A DNA stretch of 64,000 nucleotides from contig JAUKTV010000009.1 in NCBI GenBank assembly GCA_030549205.1, positions 248,001-312,000 on the forward strand, written 5' to 3'. The notes below the pieces were generated by a model, which ran no database searches, had not been told where the DNA came from, and saw only the letters and a list, made by a program, of their open reading frames with translations. Source of the DNA: Apiosordaria backusii (taxonomy: Eukaryota > Ascomycota > Sordariomycetes > Sordariales > Lasiosphaeriaceae). Below, one piece after another: positions 13,601-23,396 of the stretch (the stretch's first letter is position 1; every line of letters begins with the position of its first letter). The translations under genes and the position numbers were made by a program.

Positions 13601-15146
13601 GGCGGCCTATCGTGGAGGCCAGTTGACCTTCACGGCCCACATACAAAAAAAAACTTTAAGAAAGTGGGCCATCGCGTCAAGCGCTGCCGAACCGGCACCA
13701 CGGTCAAATTGGCACCTTGGATATCATATATCAGCTGCAGTCACTCTATTTGCGTGGTCTGACGCGAAAGTAGTATGCCATTATCCCTTATCGCGCCACC
13801 GAACATCCCGGACCTAGAATTAGCAGGCGGCAGTTGTAGCTGTCACACTTTAATCGGGGCGAGAGGGCAGAACGCTTGCTAGGCTTGTGTCTTCGTTTGG
13901 GTTCAGACTGAGCTTCGCTATCCTGGAATGCACAGGTCAGTAACTTAAAAGACTGTCTAAGGAATGAGACGATCTACGAGACGTTTGAAAAGTTCGCCTG
14001 ATAAAATAGCATAGATGATATGGTGATCTTTGGTTCTCAGTTGGAGATGAATGAGGCAGGGAAATAGCGGTCCGCCAAGCAACAGAGAGGTATTATCGAC
14101 ACCTTGTTAGAATCAAGATATCTCACTACATACTAGACCTCCTCTACTTCAATGTAGCCGAATCCTTACCATTTCCGCACCCACCAGAAGCATGTGACAA
14201 CCTCATTGCCCATTGACATTGGCACCAGAGACAAAGGGGCGTTTTTAAGTTTACGAAATCGAGTTCAAGTTCTCCTTAGGCTCTAGCCACAGCCAGAACC
14301 AGATCAGACCGCAATAGTTAATTTTAGTCTCCTGGCAGCACTTCCGTGGCGTGATAGCATAGCAGTTAAATGTATTCCTGAGTTAGAGTGAAAACCCAGA
14401 TTCAACTCCTGGCCTTGTCCGTAACGAGTATTTGTATCCTTCAGCATTGCTTTGTTTGCGAACTTCTCGGTCTCATTGTTTGGTGTCCATTTTACTAAAT
14501 TTAACACATATCAGGTATATTTCTTCTCAGTAACATAAGCTGCATATTTGGGAGTTTGGATGGCATCATGCACTAATGTTTCCTTTCAGGCATGTGAAGA
14601 GACTCTGAGTAAGTTATGATACAAGGAAACAAGCTGATGAATACCAAGACAAGAGCAACTCAAGTCAGATTATTCGGTTTATACATAAATTTTCCTTTGC
14701 GAGATAACATAGGGTTGGTCTTTCAGGTACCTGCAAATACCAACATTGGTTCTTCGGAATACAATCATTTTCATAGTCAGGTATGAAAATTGTTTTCTCT
14801 AAGAAAGAAAGAGGCACCACTTCTTGTCATTCGATCACCCGCAACCCTTGATGACCCAGCATGGAAGTCGAAACATCATGTAAGTCAGCACAGGCCATGG
14901 AGGACCCAACCCAAAGACCCACCTCCCTAGCCGATTGACCAATCAGACCCCGCCAAACATTTTCCTCTTGCTCAACTCCATCTCGAACCTCAACCCTGTG
15001 CTTGCCTGCTTCGACCTCGCCGGTGTCGCCCCAAATTGCGAGGACCGACCCTTCTCCCACCGACCAACACACACCCCCTCGAGCGTCGCCTATCGAGGGT
15101 TTCCAAACCCATTCCTTTACAAGGCGACACAAGAAAACACCTCATC
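10700..15146. other. gene-poor stretch
   Basis: About 4.4 kb without a supportable gene. Open frames are scattered on both strands, with no recognised motifs and no convincing splice chains. The part from about 13.2 to 14.8 kb is richer in A and T than the flanks and contains a tRNA-like T-arm remnant near 14390-14410. No terminal repeats, transposase or reverse-transcriptase motifs were seen. The last 200 bp form the promoter of the gene that starts at 15147. Confidence 0.5.
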
Positions 15147-16315
15147 ATGCCACGGCAGCAACTCCTCAAGGCCGCCCTCGGGCGTGCCCCTCCTCCGACG
15201 ACAGCAGCCCAATCCGCCGCTCGCAGCTTCACAACCTCCGCCCCTCAACTCGCCGAAGACAGCAACAACAACTCGAGACAATCCCGCTCCGAATCCGCCG
15301 CCACCCGGCTAACCCAGCTCTCCTCCGGCGGTGTCAAACGCCCAATCGACGTCCGCTCCCTCCGCGCCAACGCCAACACCGGCCCCCTCGCCAGCCCCTT
15401 TGGCAAATCCGCCCCCAGCACCGGCACGGGCGGCGGCAAAATCCTCACCATCAAATCTCTCCGCCTCCCCGCCCGTTTCTCACCAGGCGGCTCAGGCCCC
15501 GGCACCGTCGGCCCCCGCCCCAAAACCGGATTCCGCGCCTCCCAGGGTGGCATTGGTGGCCGTGGTGGTGGTTCTTCTTTTGGCGGCGGCGGCGCCCGCT
15601 TTACCCCCTCCACCCCTGGAAGCGGTGGCTTCCGCCGCGGCCCTAGAGTCCCCGCCCCTGGAGCTCGTCAAGCTGGTGCCCGCCCTGCCCGACCGGGTGG
15701 TAAATTCGGTGGTGATGGTCATAATGATAGAAATAAGAAGGAGCGGCCCAAGGAAGCAGAAGAGGGGAAGATGGTTTGGTCTGAGGCGGAGAAGGAGCTG
15801 ATGGGTAAATACGAAAAGGGAGAGGTGGTGCCTTTCCTCCCGAGGCTTGAAGAGAAGGATTTGAGTGGTTATGGGGGCGGTTTGGCTACCAGTGCGCAGT
15901 GGGGGAAGGTGCAGAGTGTGATTCAGACGATGAGGTTGATGGGGGGCGGGCAGGCGTTCAACTGTGACAGTGGGGTTACGATGGATATCACGGCTGTGAA
16001 GAAGAGGGTGTTTGTGGAGAAGAAGCCGGTGTTTTTTAATAGTGAGGGGGAGAAGGAGTGGTTGGAGGGGGGCTCAAGTGGTTTAGCGGGAGGGCTCCGG
16101 AGAAGGCGAGGAAGGCGGTGGTGGATGTGGCCGTGCTGGGCAAGTACAAGGAAACGGGGTACAAGGAGCTGGGGGATGTGAAGGGGATGGTTGAGAATTA
16201 CGCGGGGAGGACGTGGAGTTATAGGCAGGAGGACCAGAGGAGGCTTTTGGAGAAGGTGATGAGCTTGTTGCCTGCTGAGGGGCAGAAGGGTGCGGCTCCT
16301 CAGAAGAGGGCTTAG
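15147..16315 (+). CDS. predicted mitochondrial Gly/Arg-rich protein, frame broken in a G run
   Basis: Starts at ATG 15147 with a typical presequence (MPRQQLLKAALG..., then RSFTTSAPQ). A Gly/Arg/Pro-rich stretch (about residues 110-200) is followed by a more conserved-looking C-terminal region with WSEAEKELMGKYEKGE and VKKRVFVEKKPVFFNSEGEKEWLEG. At 16067-16072 (six G) the frame changes: upstream codons run into a meaningless tail ending at 16181, while the next frame continues with LKWFSGRAPEKARKAVVDVAV to a stop at 16315. One extra G would join them into about 390 aa. The tail looks coding (LGDVKGMVENYAGRTWSYRQ). The overall form resembles fungal mitochondrial ribosome-associated proteins, but I cannot name the family. 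It faces the mitochondrial recycling-factor gene convergently. Confidence 0.7.
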
Positions 16316-16524
16316 GGGGTAAAAAAGACAGTCTTGAAAAGGAGGCTGTGAATTTGTAACAATACGTATATTATCTGTGAAATGAACTTAGATTTTGAAG
16401 ATTTGGCTATGTCGACCAACTTTTTGTGATTATAAACGTACTGGTTTGTACAGTACATACGAGAGCCGAGTTCTCAAACGACACTACTTATCTCACAAAA
16501 TCTATCCCTTTTCTATGTCACCGT

Positions 16525-17491
16525 CTATTTCCCAGCCTTCGCCTGGATACCAGCCACCGCCTCCTTCTCCTGGTTCGCCACGACCTTCATCCTCTCATCC
16601 TGCAACTTCTTCAGCGCCTCCTTGATCTTGAACAAATCATCCTTCAACAGCGACTTGTTCTTCTTGACATGAGTCTCGTGCTTGTGCGTCTCATCCCGCA
16701 GCTTATTCCTCCACTCGGTGCAGAGATCCTTCGCCCTCTTGACCAAGTCATCCACCTTCTCAGGCTCGATCGTCATGGTCAGTTCGAGCGGGTTCTCCTC
16801 ACTCCGCTGAGGCTGTTGGTTGAAATCGGGTGATTTCAGAACAGCGGAGATGATGGGCTTGACGGAGGCTTCCTCAAAGGCGAGGATAGACCAGCGGCGA
16901 CCTCCTAGGGTCGCAACGGTGGCCAGTTCTTGGAGGCGGTAGGTGACGGAGGACTTCTTGTCGATGGGGACGGGGATGGCGCCGATGGCCTCGGCGTTGA
17001 AGCGGCCGGTGGGGGAGCGGAGGAGGGCGAGCTGGGAAGTGTAGTGGGATTCGGTCTTTTGGAAGAGGGCGATGAGGGGGTCAAGGCTGAAGGGGTCTTC
17101 CCCTGGGGATTCTGCTTCTTGCGGGGCAGCAGCTCCCTTCTCCTTTTTGTTGTTGTTCTTCTTGCCCTTCTTTCCGCCTCGGGTGTCTTCTTCTTCTTCT
17201 TCTACTTCCTCTTCCTCGTGCTTATTGCGGTTGCGTTTTGAGAGATTGGGAGACTGCGAGAATGGTCGGACAGCGAGAATCTGCCGTGGGGTTGGGGAAA
17301 GCCATGGTGAGGACGCTCGTTGAGCTAGGGGAAGGAGAACAGAAGAGCTGGTCCTGTTGCTTGTGTTAGCTGTGCTTCGACTTTGGCACGGACGAGGGGA
17401 AACCCAATTGACTTTGGGTAGAGATGTACCTGAGCACAGCAACTGTTGCTTTGCTGCGGACAAGCGAATTGGTCACTCTGAGGGAATTCAT
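16525..17491 (-). CDS. mitochondrial ribosome recycling factor
   Basis: Two exons, 17491-17430 and 17353-16525, about 296 aa; the 76-bp intron is GTACAT...CTAAC...CAG and joins VLR to TSSSVLL. The N-terminus is basic and Ser/Thr/Arg-rich (presequence, RPFSQSPNLSKRNRNK), followed by an acidic then Lys-rich linker. The RRF domain covers about residues 120-290: FNAEAIGAIPVPID, then a C-terminal helical arm ending in KIKEALKKLQDERMK. Bacterial and mitochondrial RRF splits post-termination ribosomes together with EF-G2; the role here is inferred from the family. Codons change from C-ending to G-ending along the gene. Confidence 0.88.
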
Positions 17492-17688
17492 TTTGTTTGT
17501 TTTGCCTGTAACCTTTTCAATTGCTCCACTGTAGCTCTCAAGGTGCCGTCCGAATTGCAAAGCCGGTGGGCTGTTGAGTATTAGGTGCAACCACTTTCAC
17601 TGATAAGATAAGAGCTTGCCGAGGTCTGGCCGCTCCTGCTAACTGCCAGTCATAAGTTTGACTGCAGATCTCACCCACCAATCAAATA

Positions 17689-17782
17689 GGTTGCGTGGCC
17701 CAGTGGTTAAGGCATCTGCTTTACAATTATTATATGATTCTAGTATCGCAGAGGATCGCAGGTTCGATCCCTGCCGCGATCA
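17689..17782 (+). tRNA. tRNA-Val (anticodon TAC) with 21-nt intron
   Basis: The acceptor stem GGTTGCG pairs with CGCGATC, counting two G-U pairs, and the discriminator is A. The D arm is GCC...GGC, the anticodon stem is TCTGC/GCAGA, and the T arm is GCAGG-TTCGATC-CCTGC. The anticodon loop reads TTTACA, then a 21-nt insert (17726-17746), then C. The insert sits after position 37, the standard nuclear tRNA intron site. The mature length is 73 nt without CCA. Confidence 0.9.
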
Positions 17783-18631
17783 ATTCTTTTGCTATTTTTA
17801 CAATTTCTTCCTGGTTACTTTGACTGACCCCTTGGAATCTCTCTTTCTTTAATTTTGACATCCGAAAGTCCGAATTGCTCTCCACCTTCTTTCCTGTCCT
17901 CAAAATTCCCACTGATAAATAGTATCTCGAGGTTCTCCCTAAATAGACAAGAGCCGTAAGATATCTTGAAGGACGGACTGGGTTTGATCTTGATATTAGT
18001 CTCAAAAGCTTCGAGTCATTCACCGCAGATAGTGTTGATCTGCTAATTCATAAAATGACCAAATATCTATTCAGTTCACAACACCGCCAAGCTGAGAGTG
18101 ATCCTCCCTTCTACCTAGCTGAGCCGTGTTGTTGAGCACCGCCCAATACAGGCGGCACTCTTGAGGAGCTGCAGGCGCCAGCTCCCTGAAGCTTCCCTTA
18201 AAAGCCCTTCGACTGCGTTTTAAGGCGTTCGTTCAATATCAAGGCAATGTACCCACAGTCTTCGCTTGGAAATGAGGAACACAGCGTAGGCACTCTTCTG
18301 CTCTGGTCGATCCTCTCTAGCCTCGTCATGATATGCCGAAAGTTACCCCACAGTCAAGATCCTCGAAGAGGAAAATGGAATTTGATCTCTCTTAACTGAT
18401 TGGAAGATCATCTTCAAGATGCATGTCGGAAGAAAGCTGAAACCAAAGTGAGGGGTAGGCCATCTCTCAAAGTCATGTGCCTGCATACCTAGCTATATAT
18501 AAGCAGGTCAACAGCCTCGTCCTCTATCTTTCGACTTCCACCTTCCACCTTACTTGCAGCAACTTTAAGTCAAGCTACTAGAACACTTTAAATCACCATC
18601 ATTTTGCTGTGCGCTACCAATCACCGCAACA
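17783..18631. promoter_or_regulatory. upstream region of the 71-aa Cys-rich gene
   Basis: Contains a TATA box (TATATATAA, 18494-18502) about 130 bp before the ATG at 18632, followed by a CT-rich stretch typical of fungal transcription starts. No gene seen between the tRNA and this promoter. Confidence 0.5.
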
Positions 18632-18913
18632 ATGCCACCAGCTCAGTCTAGTCTCGAAACAACAGGCGACCCACCCCCATTTGTATGGTATTGCGTAAGT
18701 TCAAAAAGCAAATACTCCCCTGTCTTACGTATGATCCTAAATCGCATATGTTTCTCTTAGTGCAATTGGCCGGAGGCGGAATTCCTAGGTGATCCGCGAC
18801 CCCCAAAGCATGGACCGAATACATACAATGAACAGTTGCCAACGAAGTGTGGATCTTGTGATCATGTGCGCTGTGGCGCTTGCTCGGTTGAGCAAGATAC
18901 CAGGAGTACATAG
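18632..18913 (+). CDS. 71-aa Cys-rich, probable zinc-binding small protein
   Basis: Two exons, 18632-18694 and 18761-18913, with a 66-bp GTAAGT...TTAG intron in phase 0. The product is 71 aa with no signal peptide. Exon 1 ends PPPFVWYC and exon 2 begins CNWPEAEF. The C-terminal part reads KCGSCDHVRCGACSVEQ, a CxxCxHxxCxxC knuckle that with the upstream Cys pair suggests one zinc site. This form resembles a widespread family of very short sordariomycete proteins (W-x-C...CxxCxHxxCxxC) of unknown role, by memory of pattern only. A TATA box lies 130 bp upstream. The good splice sites, TATA box and cysteine pattern together make it a likely real gene. Confidence 0.7.
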
Positions 18914-19956
18914 GGTCCTATACACATAGATCAGATTTCTCGAAGTTGGAGGTGGATGTGCCTGGATCTTTGACAGCCTTCAACTCACTCCTGTCTTCGA
19001 GCATGGTAGTCTTGGACCCGATGGAGGTAGAGCCGAGCTGAAGTGGGAAACACGAGGGAGAGCCTTGTTGGAATTGATGAAAGCACCAAGGGAATGCCTC
19101 AACCCTTACCGAATAGTCCAAATATTGACATCATCCTTCATTTTCGTTGTCGTATGTCCAACTGTGGGTTTAAGAAGTCTACGGAATACACAACCTTCCC
19201 ACTGGCAGGGCTGCCTACTTAAGATAGATACCTAGTTGTCTAGGTACCTAGGTAGTGTGCTCTTTCTGTGAGGAAAAGTGCGTCAAGTTGAGGCTTACCA
19301 GAATATTTGATGGCAGGTCAATTTTGCCTCCATCAGCCGTATCCTCCTACCAGTCATCAAAATTAGCTGGCTCCCGCTTTTTTCCCTCTCCCCCATTACC
19401 CCTTTGACACATTGCCACATTACCCCTTTGACCCATTACCACATTACCCCTTTGACCCATTACCACATTACCCCTTTTGTACATTACCCCTTTCACACAT
19501 TAACACATTAACACATTAACACATTAACACATTAACACATTAACACATTAACACATTAACACATTAGCCAGTAACCTCATTTCACCACTTCACTCACCAG
19601 TCCCTGCCTCTTATCGGACCTTCCTTTCCCTTGGAAAGATATGTAGTAGAAGCATCACACCACCAGGGAAGAACCAAACCATTAAATACACGATTCAACT
19701 AACACCTGTTGTCCATGTTATGAATTACAATGTCAAGCCTTTTATTCCATGTACTGTACACACACTTTACCAATATCTAACCATCCCGTCCCAACCTGCA
19801 ACGACTTCCCAGACAAAAAAACCAATCAACCAGCCCAACCTCATAACCACTCCCTTGATGTATACCTCAATTTCCATAAATTAAATACTTATTACAACCG
19901 CACCCCCCTGTCAAACCCCCCTCAACCTCACCATCCCAACCCTCCCAAATCACCAC
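18914..19956. other. intergenic with tandem repeats
   Basis: No gene seen. Contains a CTAGGTACCTAG palindrome near 19242-19253 and the repeat block listed separately, then the 3' flank of MSH3. Confidence 0.55.
19392..19566. repeat. minisatellite followed by (ACACATTA)9 microsatellite
   Basis: From about 19392 to 19493 there are several imperfect copies of a roughly 24-bp unit built on CATTACCCCTTTGACC. It is followed directly by exactly nine head-to-tail copies of ACACATTA (19495-19566). The two share the ACATTA core, so the octamer array probably grew from the end of the minisatellite. Confidence 0.93.
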
Positions 19957-22900
19957 CTACAACTGCTCAATACTAGCCACCAACCCCTCCAACTCCTCCT
20001 CCCCCCTCTCCCCAGCCAACACCCCCCCAACAACCCCACCGCCCCCTCAACCTCCTCTCCCTCACCCCCTCCTCCATCTCCCTACTCTTCACCCCCGCCA
20101 CATCCAACACACTCCTCGGCAACCTCGCCAACCTCCCCACATTCAACCCATAACTCCTATGCGCCACCCCCTCGGCAACTTCATACAAAAACGTCACCTC
20201 CTCCTCCCCCTCCCCACCCCCATCTTTCCCCTCCTCAACCTGAAACCTCATATGAACACACCTCACCCTCCCATCCCCCAACCCCTGCGCCACCCGCGCC
20301 AAATTCTGATAATGCGTGATAAACAGCGTCAGGCACTTTGTTTCCTTCACCACAAAGTCCAGCACCGCGTGCGCAATCGCCGCCCCGTCGTGAGTAGAAG
20401 TGCCCCGTCCGAGCTCGTCGAGGATGACCAAACTCCGTGGGGTGGCAGATCTCAGAATCGAGGCTGTTTCAGACACTTCAACCATAAACGTCGACTCCCC
20501 CGCAAAAAGATTATCTCTGGCGCCCATGCGGGTAAATATCGCGTCGCAGGGTGTGAGCATCATTTCCGTTGCGGGAACATAGCTCCCTATCTGAGCGAGA
20601 AGGACCAGAAGCGCGACTGAGCGGACATAGGACGATTTCCCGCCCATGTTGGGGCCTGTTATCAGCTGCGCGATTGGAGCTGGGGAGCACAAAGAGGTGG
20701 TGAATGGGATGTATGGAGTCGAAAGGGTGTGCTCCGCTATTGGGTGGCGGCCTTCGACGATAGAGATCGAAGGGGGGAGGTTATAGGGAGGAAATTTGGT
20801 TTGGAGTACCCAGGTAAGGAGGCTACCTGGGAGAGGGATAGCAGACAGTCGAGGGTGGCGAGGGAGGACACGGCGTCGCGGAGGGGTTGGTATTCCGCCG
20901 CGAGAGAGGAGAGAAGCGAGGCAAAAGCGGCGTCGCAGGCTGCAGCCAGGGCTTCACGGTGCTGGTCGCGCTCGCTGATGAATTTGATCACCTCCGGAGT
21001 GTGGAAGCGGGAGACTTTTTTGGTGCCGGATATTTTGGCCCACGAGGCGGGCACGTTTTTGAGGTCGGTGTTGGCTACTTCGATGAGGTACTCGATCCCG
21101 GAGACGGTGGTATATTCTACCAGAGTCTTTTTATTCAGTTTGGCGGTGGCTTCTTTGCGGTAGGCGTCAAGGTCGGATTCGACACCGGCAATGCCGAGCT
21201 TGTGGTCGGTGATGTCTTCTGTTTCATCGTCTTCGCGGAAAAAGTTGTATTTGTCGTCTTTTCTGGCGGCCTGGGCGTTGATCTTGTCGAGATAGGATGT
21301 TACAATGTCGCCGATGGCTGGCAGGGAGATGATGGCGTCACTGATGAGGCTCGACTTGAAGCCTGAGTCTGCTGGGGACTTGACCTTGTGAAACTCCATG
21401 GCAATCTTCTGGAGAGTCTGAAGAGTTGAAAGTAGCTCTGGGCGTGTGCACTTTCCGTAGTAGATTCGGATCAAACTGCGCTCAAGATCGGCTTTGATCG
21501 AAGCCAGCATACCGGTCAACTTGTTGACCTTCACGGTAGATTGATTTTCGAGAAGCTCTTCCACGGCCGAGACACGCTCTTCCAAACGTTGCTGATCTAG
21601 CAATGGGCGACCAATCCACTTCCTGAGCAATCTCTGACCGGGACGTGTCTGAGTTTTGTCCAGTGCCCACATCAGACTACCCTTTTCAGATTGATCTGTG
21701 GAGTTTCTGTAGACCTCGAGACTCTCAAGAGTTGTTCCGTTAATCAACATGTGCTGTCGGGTGCTAAACGACTGAAAGTACTTGGTCAAGCCAAAAATGT
21801 GTTGCAGGCCATACTCGGTGAGGTGGGTTATCATAGCTGAAAGGCAAATCGTAACCGACTCTGGTAGCTTCAAGACCTTCTCCAAAAGAGCGGCCGAGTT
21901 CTCATCGTTCTCCTTGGTCTTGTCAGCATAAAACTGGGTAACATGCGAGTGGGCCTCAGCAGCCATTGTTTTCGGCTTGGGCACACGCTCAACACGACTT
22001 CTGTCACCAAAGACGTTTGTACTGCTCCCAGAAAGATGCTGGACAATTTTGTCGGAGGCTTTGGAAAGGTCTCCAACAATGAGAAACTCGCAAGGGGATA
22101 TATGAAGCAACCGAGTCTCGATCTCGCGCCTCATGAATCCATCTTCGAAATCGTCATAGATGATGTCTCCGGTTGCAGGCTGCACAGCAATAATTCCAAC
22201 ATGAACTTTCTCATCGGTGCCAGAGCCTTTGGTCGGTGATTCGGTGAGGCAAAGCAGGTAGCCGCCAGATGGAGCACTAGTGTTATCACCAGACTGATCG
22301 AGCTCCCCGGTCTCATCGATATATGTGCCCTTGGTGTAGACATTGGTAAGCTTTCGGACGAATGGCGCGTTGCGGTTGTCGCCAGCTTTCTTGAGGGCTG
22401 CGGTCTCGATCTGTCGGACAACACCAACTTTGTGACCAGCGGCAACAAGACGTTTGGCGTGGACATTTAGTCGGTGAACTGGGACGCTCGCAGAGGCAAA
22501 CCGGTCGAGATGGGCTTCGGATGGGTCTTGGATTAAAGTCAGCATAATGTCCACAGACAGTAAATGTAATCATGTCACATACGCTCATCGTATCTGAATT
22601 TGCCTGGGATGCATACAATGCTCAGCTCCTTGGCAGCAATACGAGCATCCTCGCCAAAGAACTTGAACTTGTAGCCGACTTCCACAATCAATACGGTATC
22701 CATGTGTTTCCTCTTGATATCCAAGAATTGGATTTCCATAGGCGTAAGTTTGCCAGTCTTGGCACCCTTCTTCTTGCCCTTGGTTGTCGGTGGTGGCTCG
22801 TCTTCCTCGGCATCATCTCCCTCTCCGCCTTCCGCATCATCGCCCTCCATCCCAGGAGTAGCACTGTCTGACTGAGCATTGCGCCTCCTCATCAAAGACA

Positions 22901-23396
22901 TGCTGTCTGGATGGCCAAGCTTCTTGACAAACTTCCTGTGCAGCTCCTCCTTTTTTCGTCTCGTTGCCACATCTTCGGTCTCGTCTTGATCAGGTGCGCC
23001 ACTCTTAGCGGCGGAGCCAGCATCGTAGACATATTTGTCTGTTCTGGACGACGAACTCGGACCGTTTGTGGTCTTTGAGGTGGTGGGTTTGATAGGAGGC
23101 GATGTCGGAAGCTCCTCATTCTCGGACTCATCTTCGAGACTGGGCTTGGCACGTTTTGTCAAGCGGCCAGACCTGGCAGTTTTGCCCACCCCATTTCCAG
23201 CATCGTTATCCTCCTGCAGAGGTCGCTTGGATCTGGAGGTTTGGGAGGGCCTGGGGGCAGGTGGTGACGAGGAAGGTTCACCTTGAGCTGGCTTCTGGGC
23301 TGCCAACTTCTGGGACAAGCCATTGACGGTCTTTGGGGTGAAGAAACTAGTCAAGGATGACTGTCTCTTTTCGGGAGGCTTTGAAGAGCCGACCAT
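19957..23396 (-). CDS. msh3: DNA mismatch repair protein MSH3, with three frame breaks
   Basis: Exon 1 runs 23396-22583 and exon 2 from 22526; the 56-bp intron (GTATGT...CAAG) joins FRYDE to HPSEAHLDRFA. The N-terminus holds a PCNA-binding PIP box (QSSLTSFF) and an acidic/basic disordered region, then the MutS mismatch-binding domain (about 230-330), connector, lever and clamp domains, and the ATPase with Walker A GPNMGGKSSY, VSETASILRSATP, Walker B LVILDELGRGTSTHDGA and FITHYQNLA. MutS-beta (MSH2-MSH3) repairs insertion/deletion loops. As written, the frame breaks at 20772-20777 (G6 on plus), 20042-20046 (C5) and 20022-20028 (C7). One added base in each gives a continuous MSH3 ending ELEGLVASIEQL at 19957; otherwise stops fall at 20737 and 19973. 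All three breaks lie in homopolymers, which points to read errors more than gene death. Confidence 0.93.

Noticed and set aside
14340..14425. tRNA-like sequence with a T-arm-like CCAGATTCAACTCCTGG
   Set aside because: No matching acceptor stem and a poor anticodon arm; at most a decayed tRNA relic.
19495..19566. Regular short repeats that could suggest a CRISPR-like array
   Set aside because: Direct octamers without spacers in a fungal genome; a simple microsatellite.
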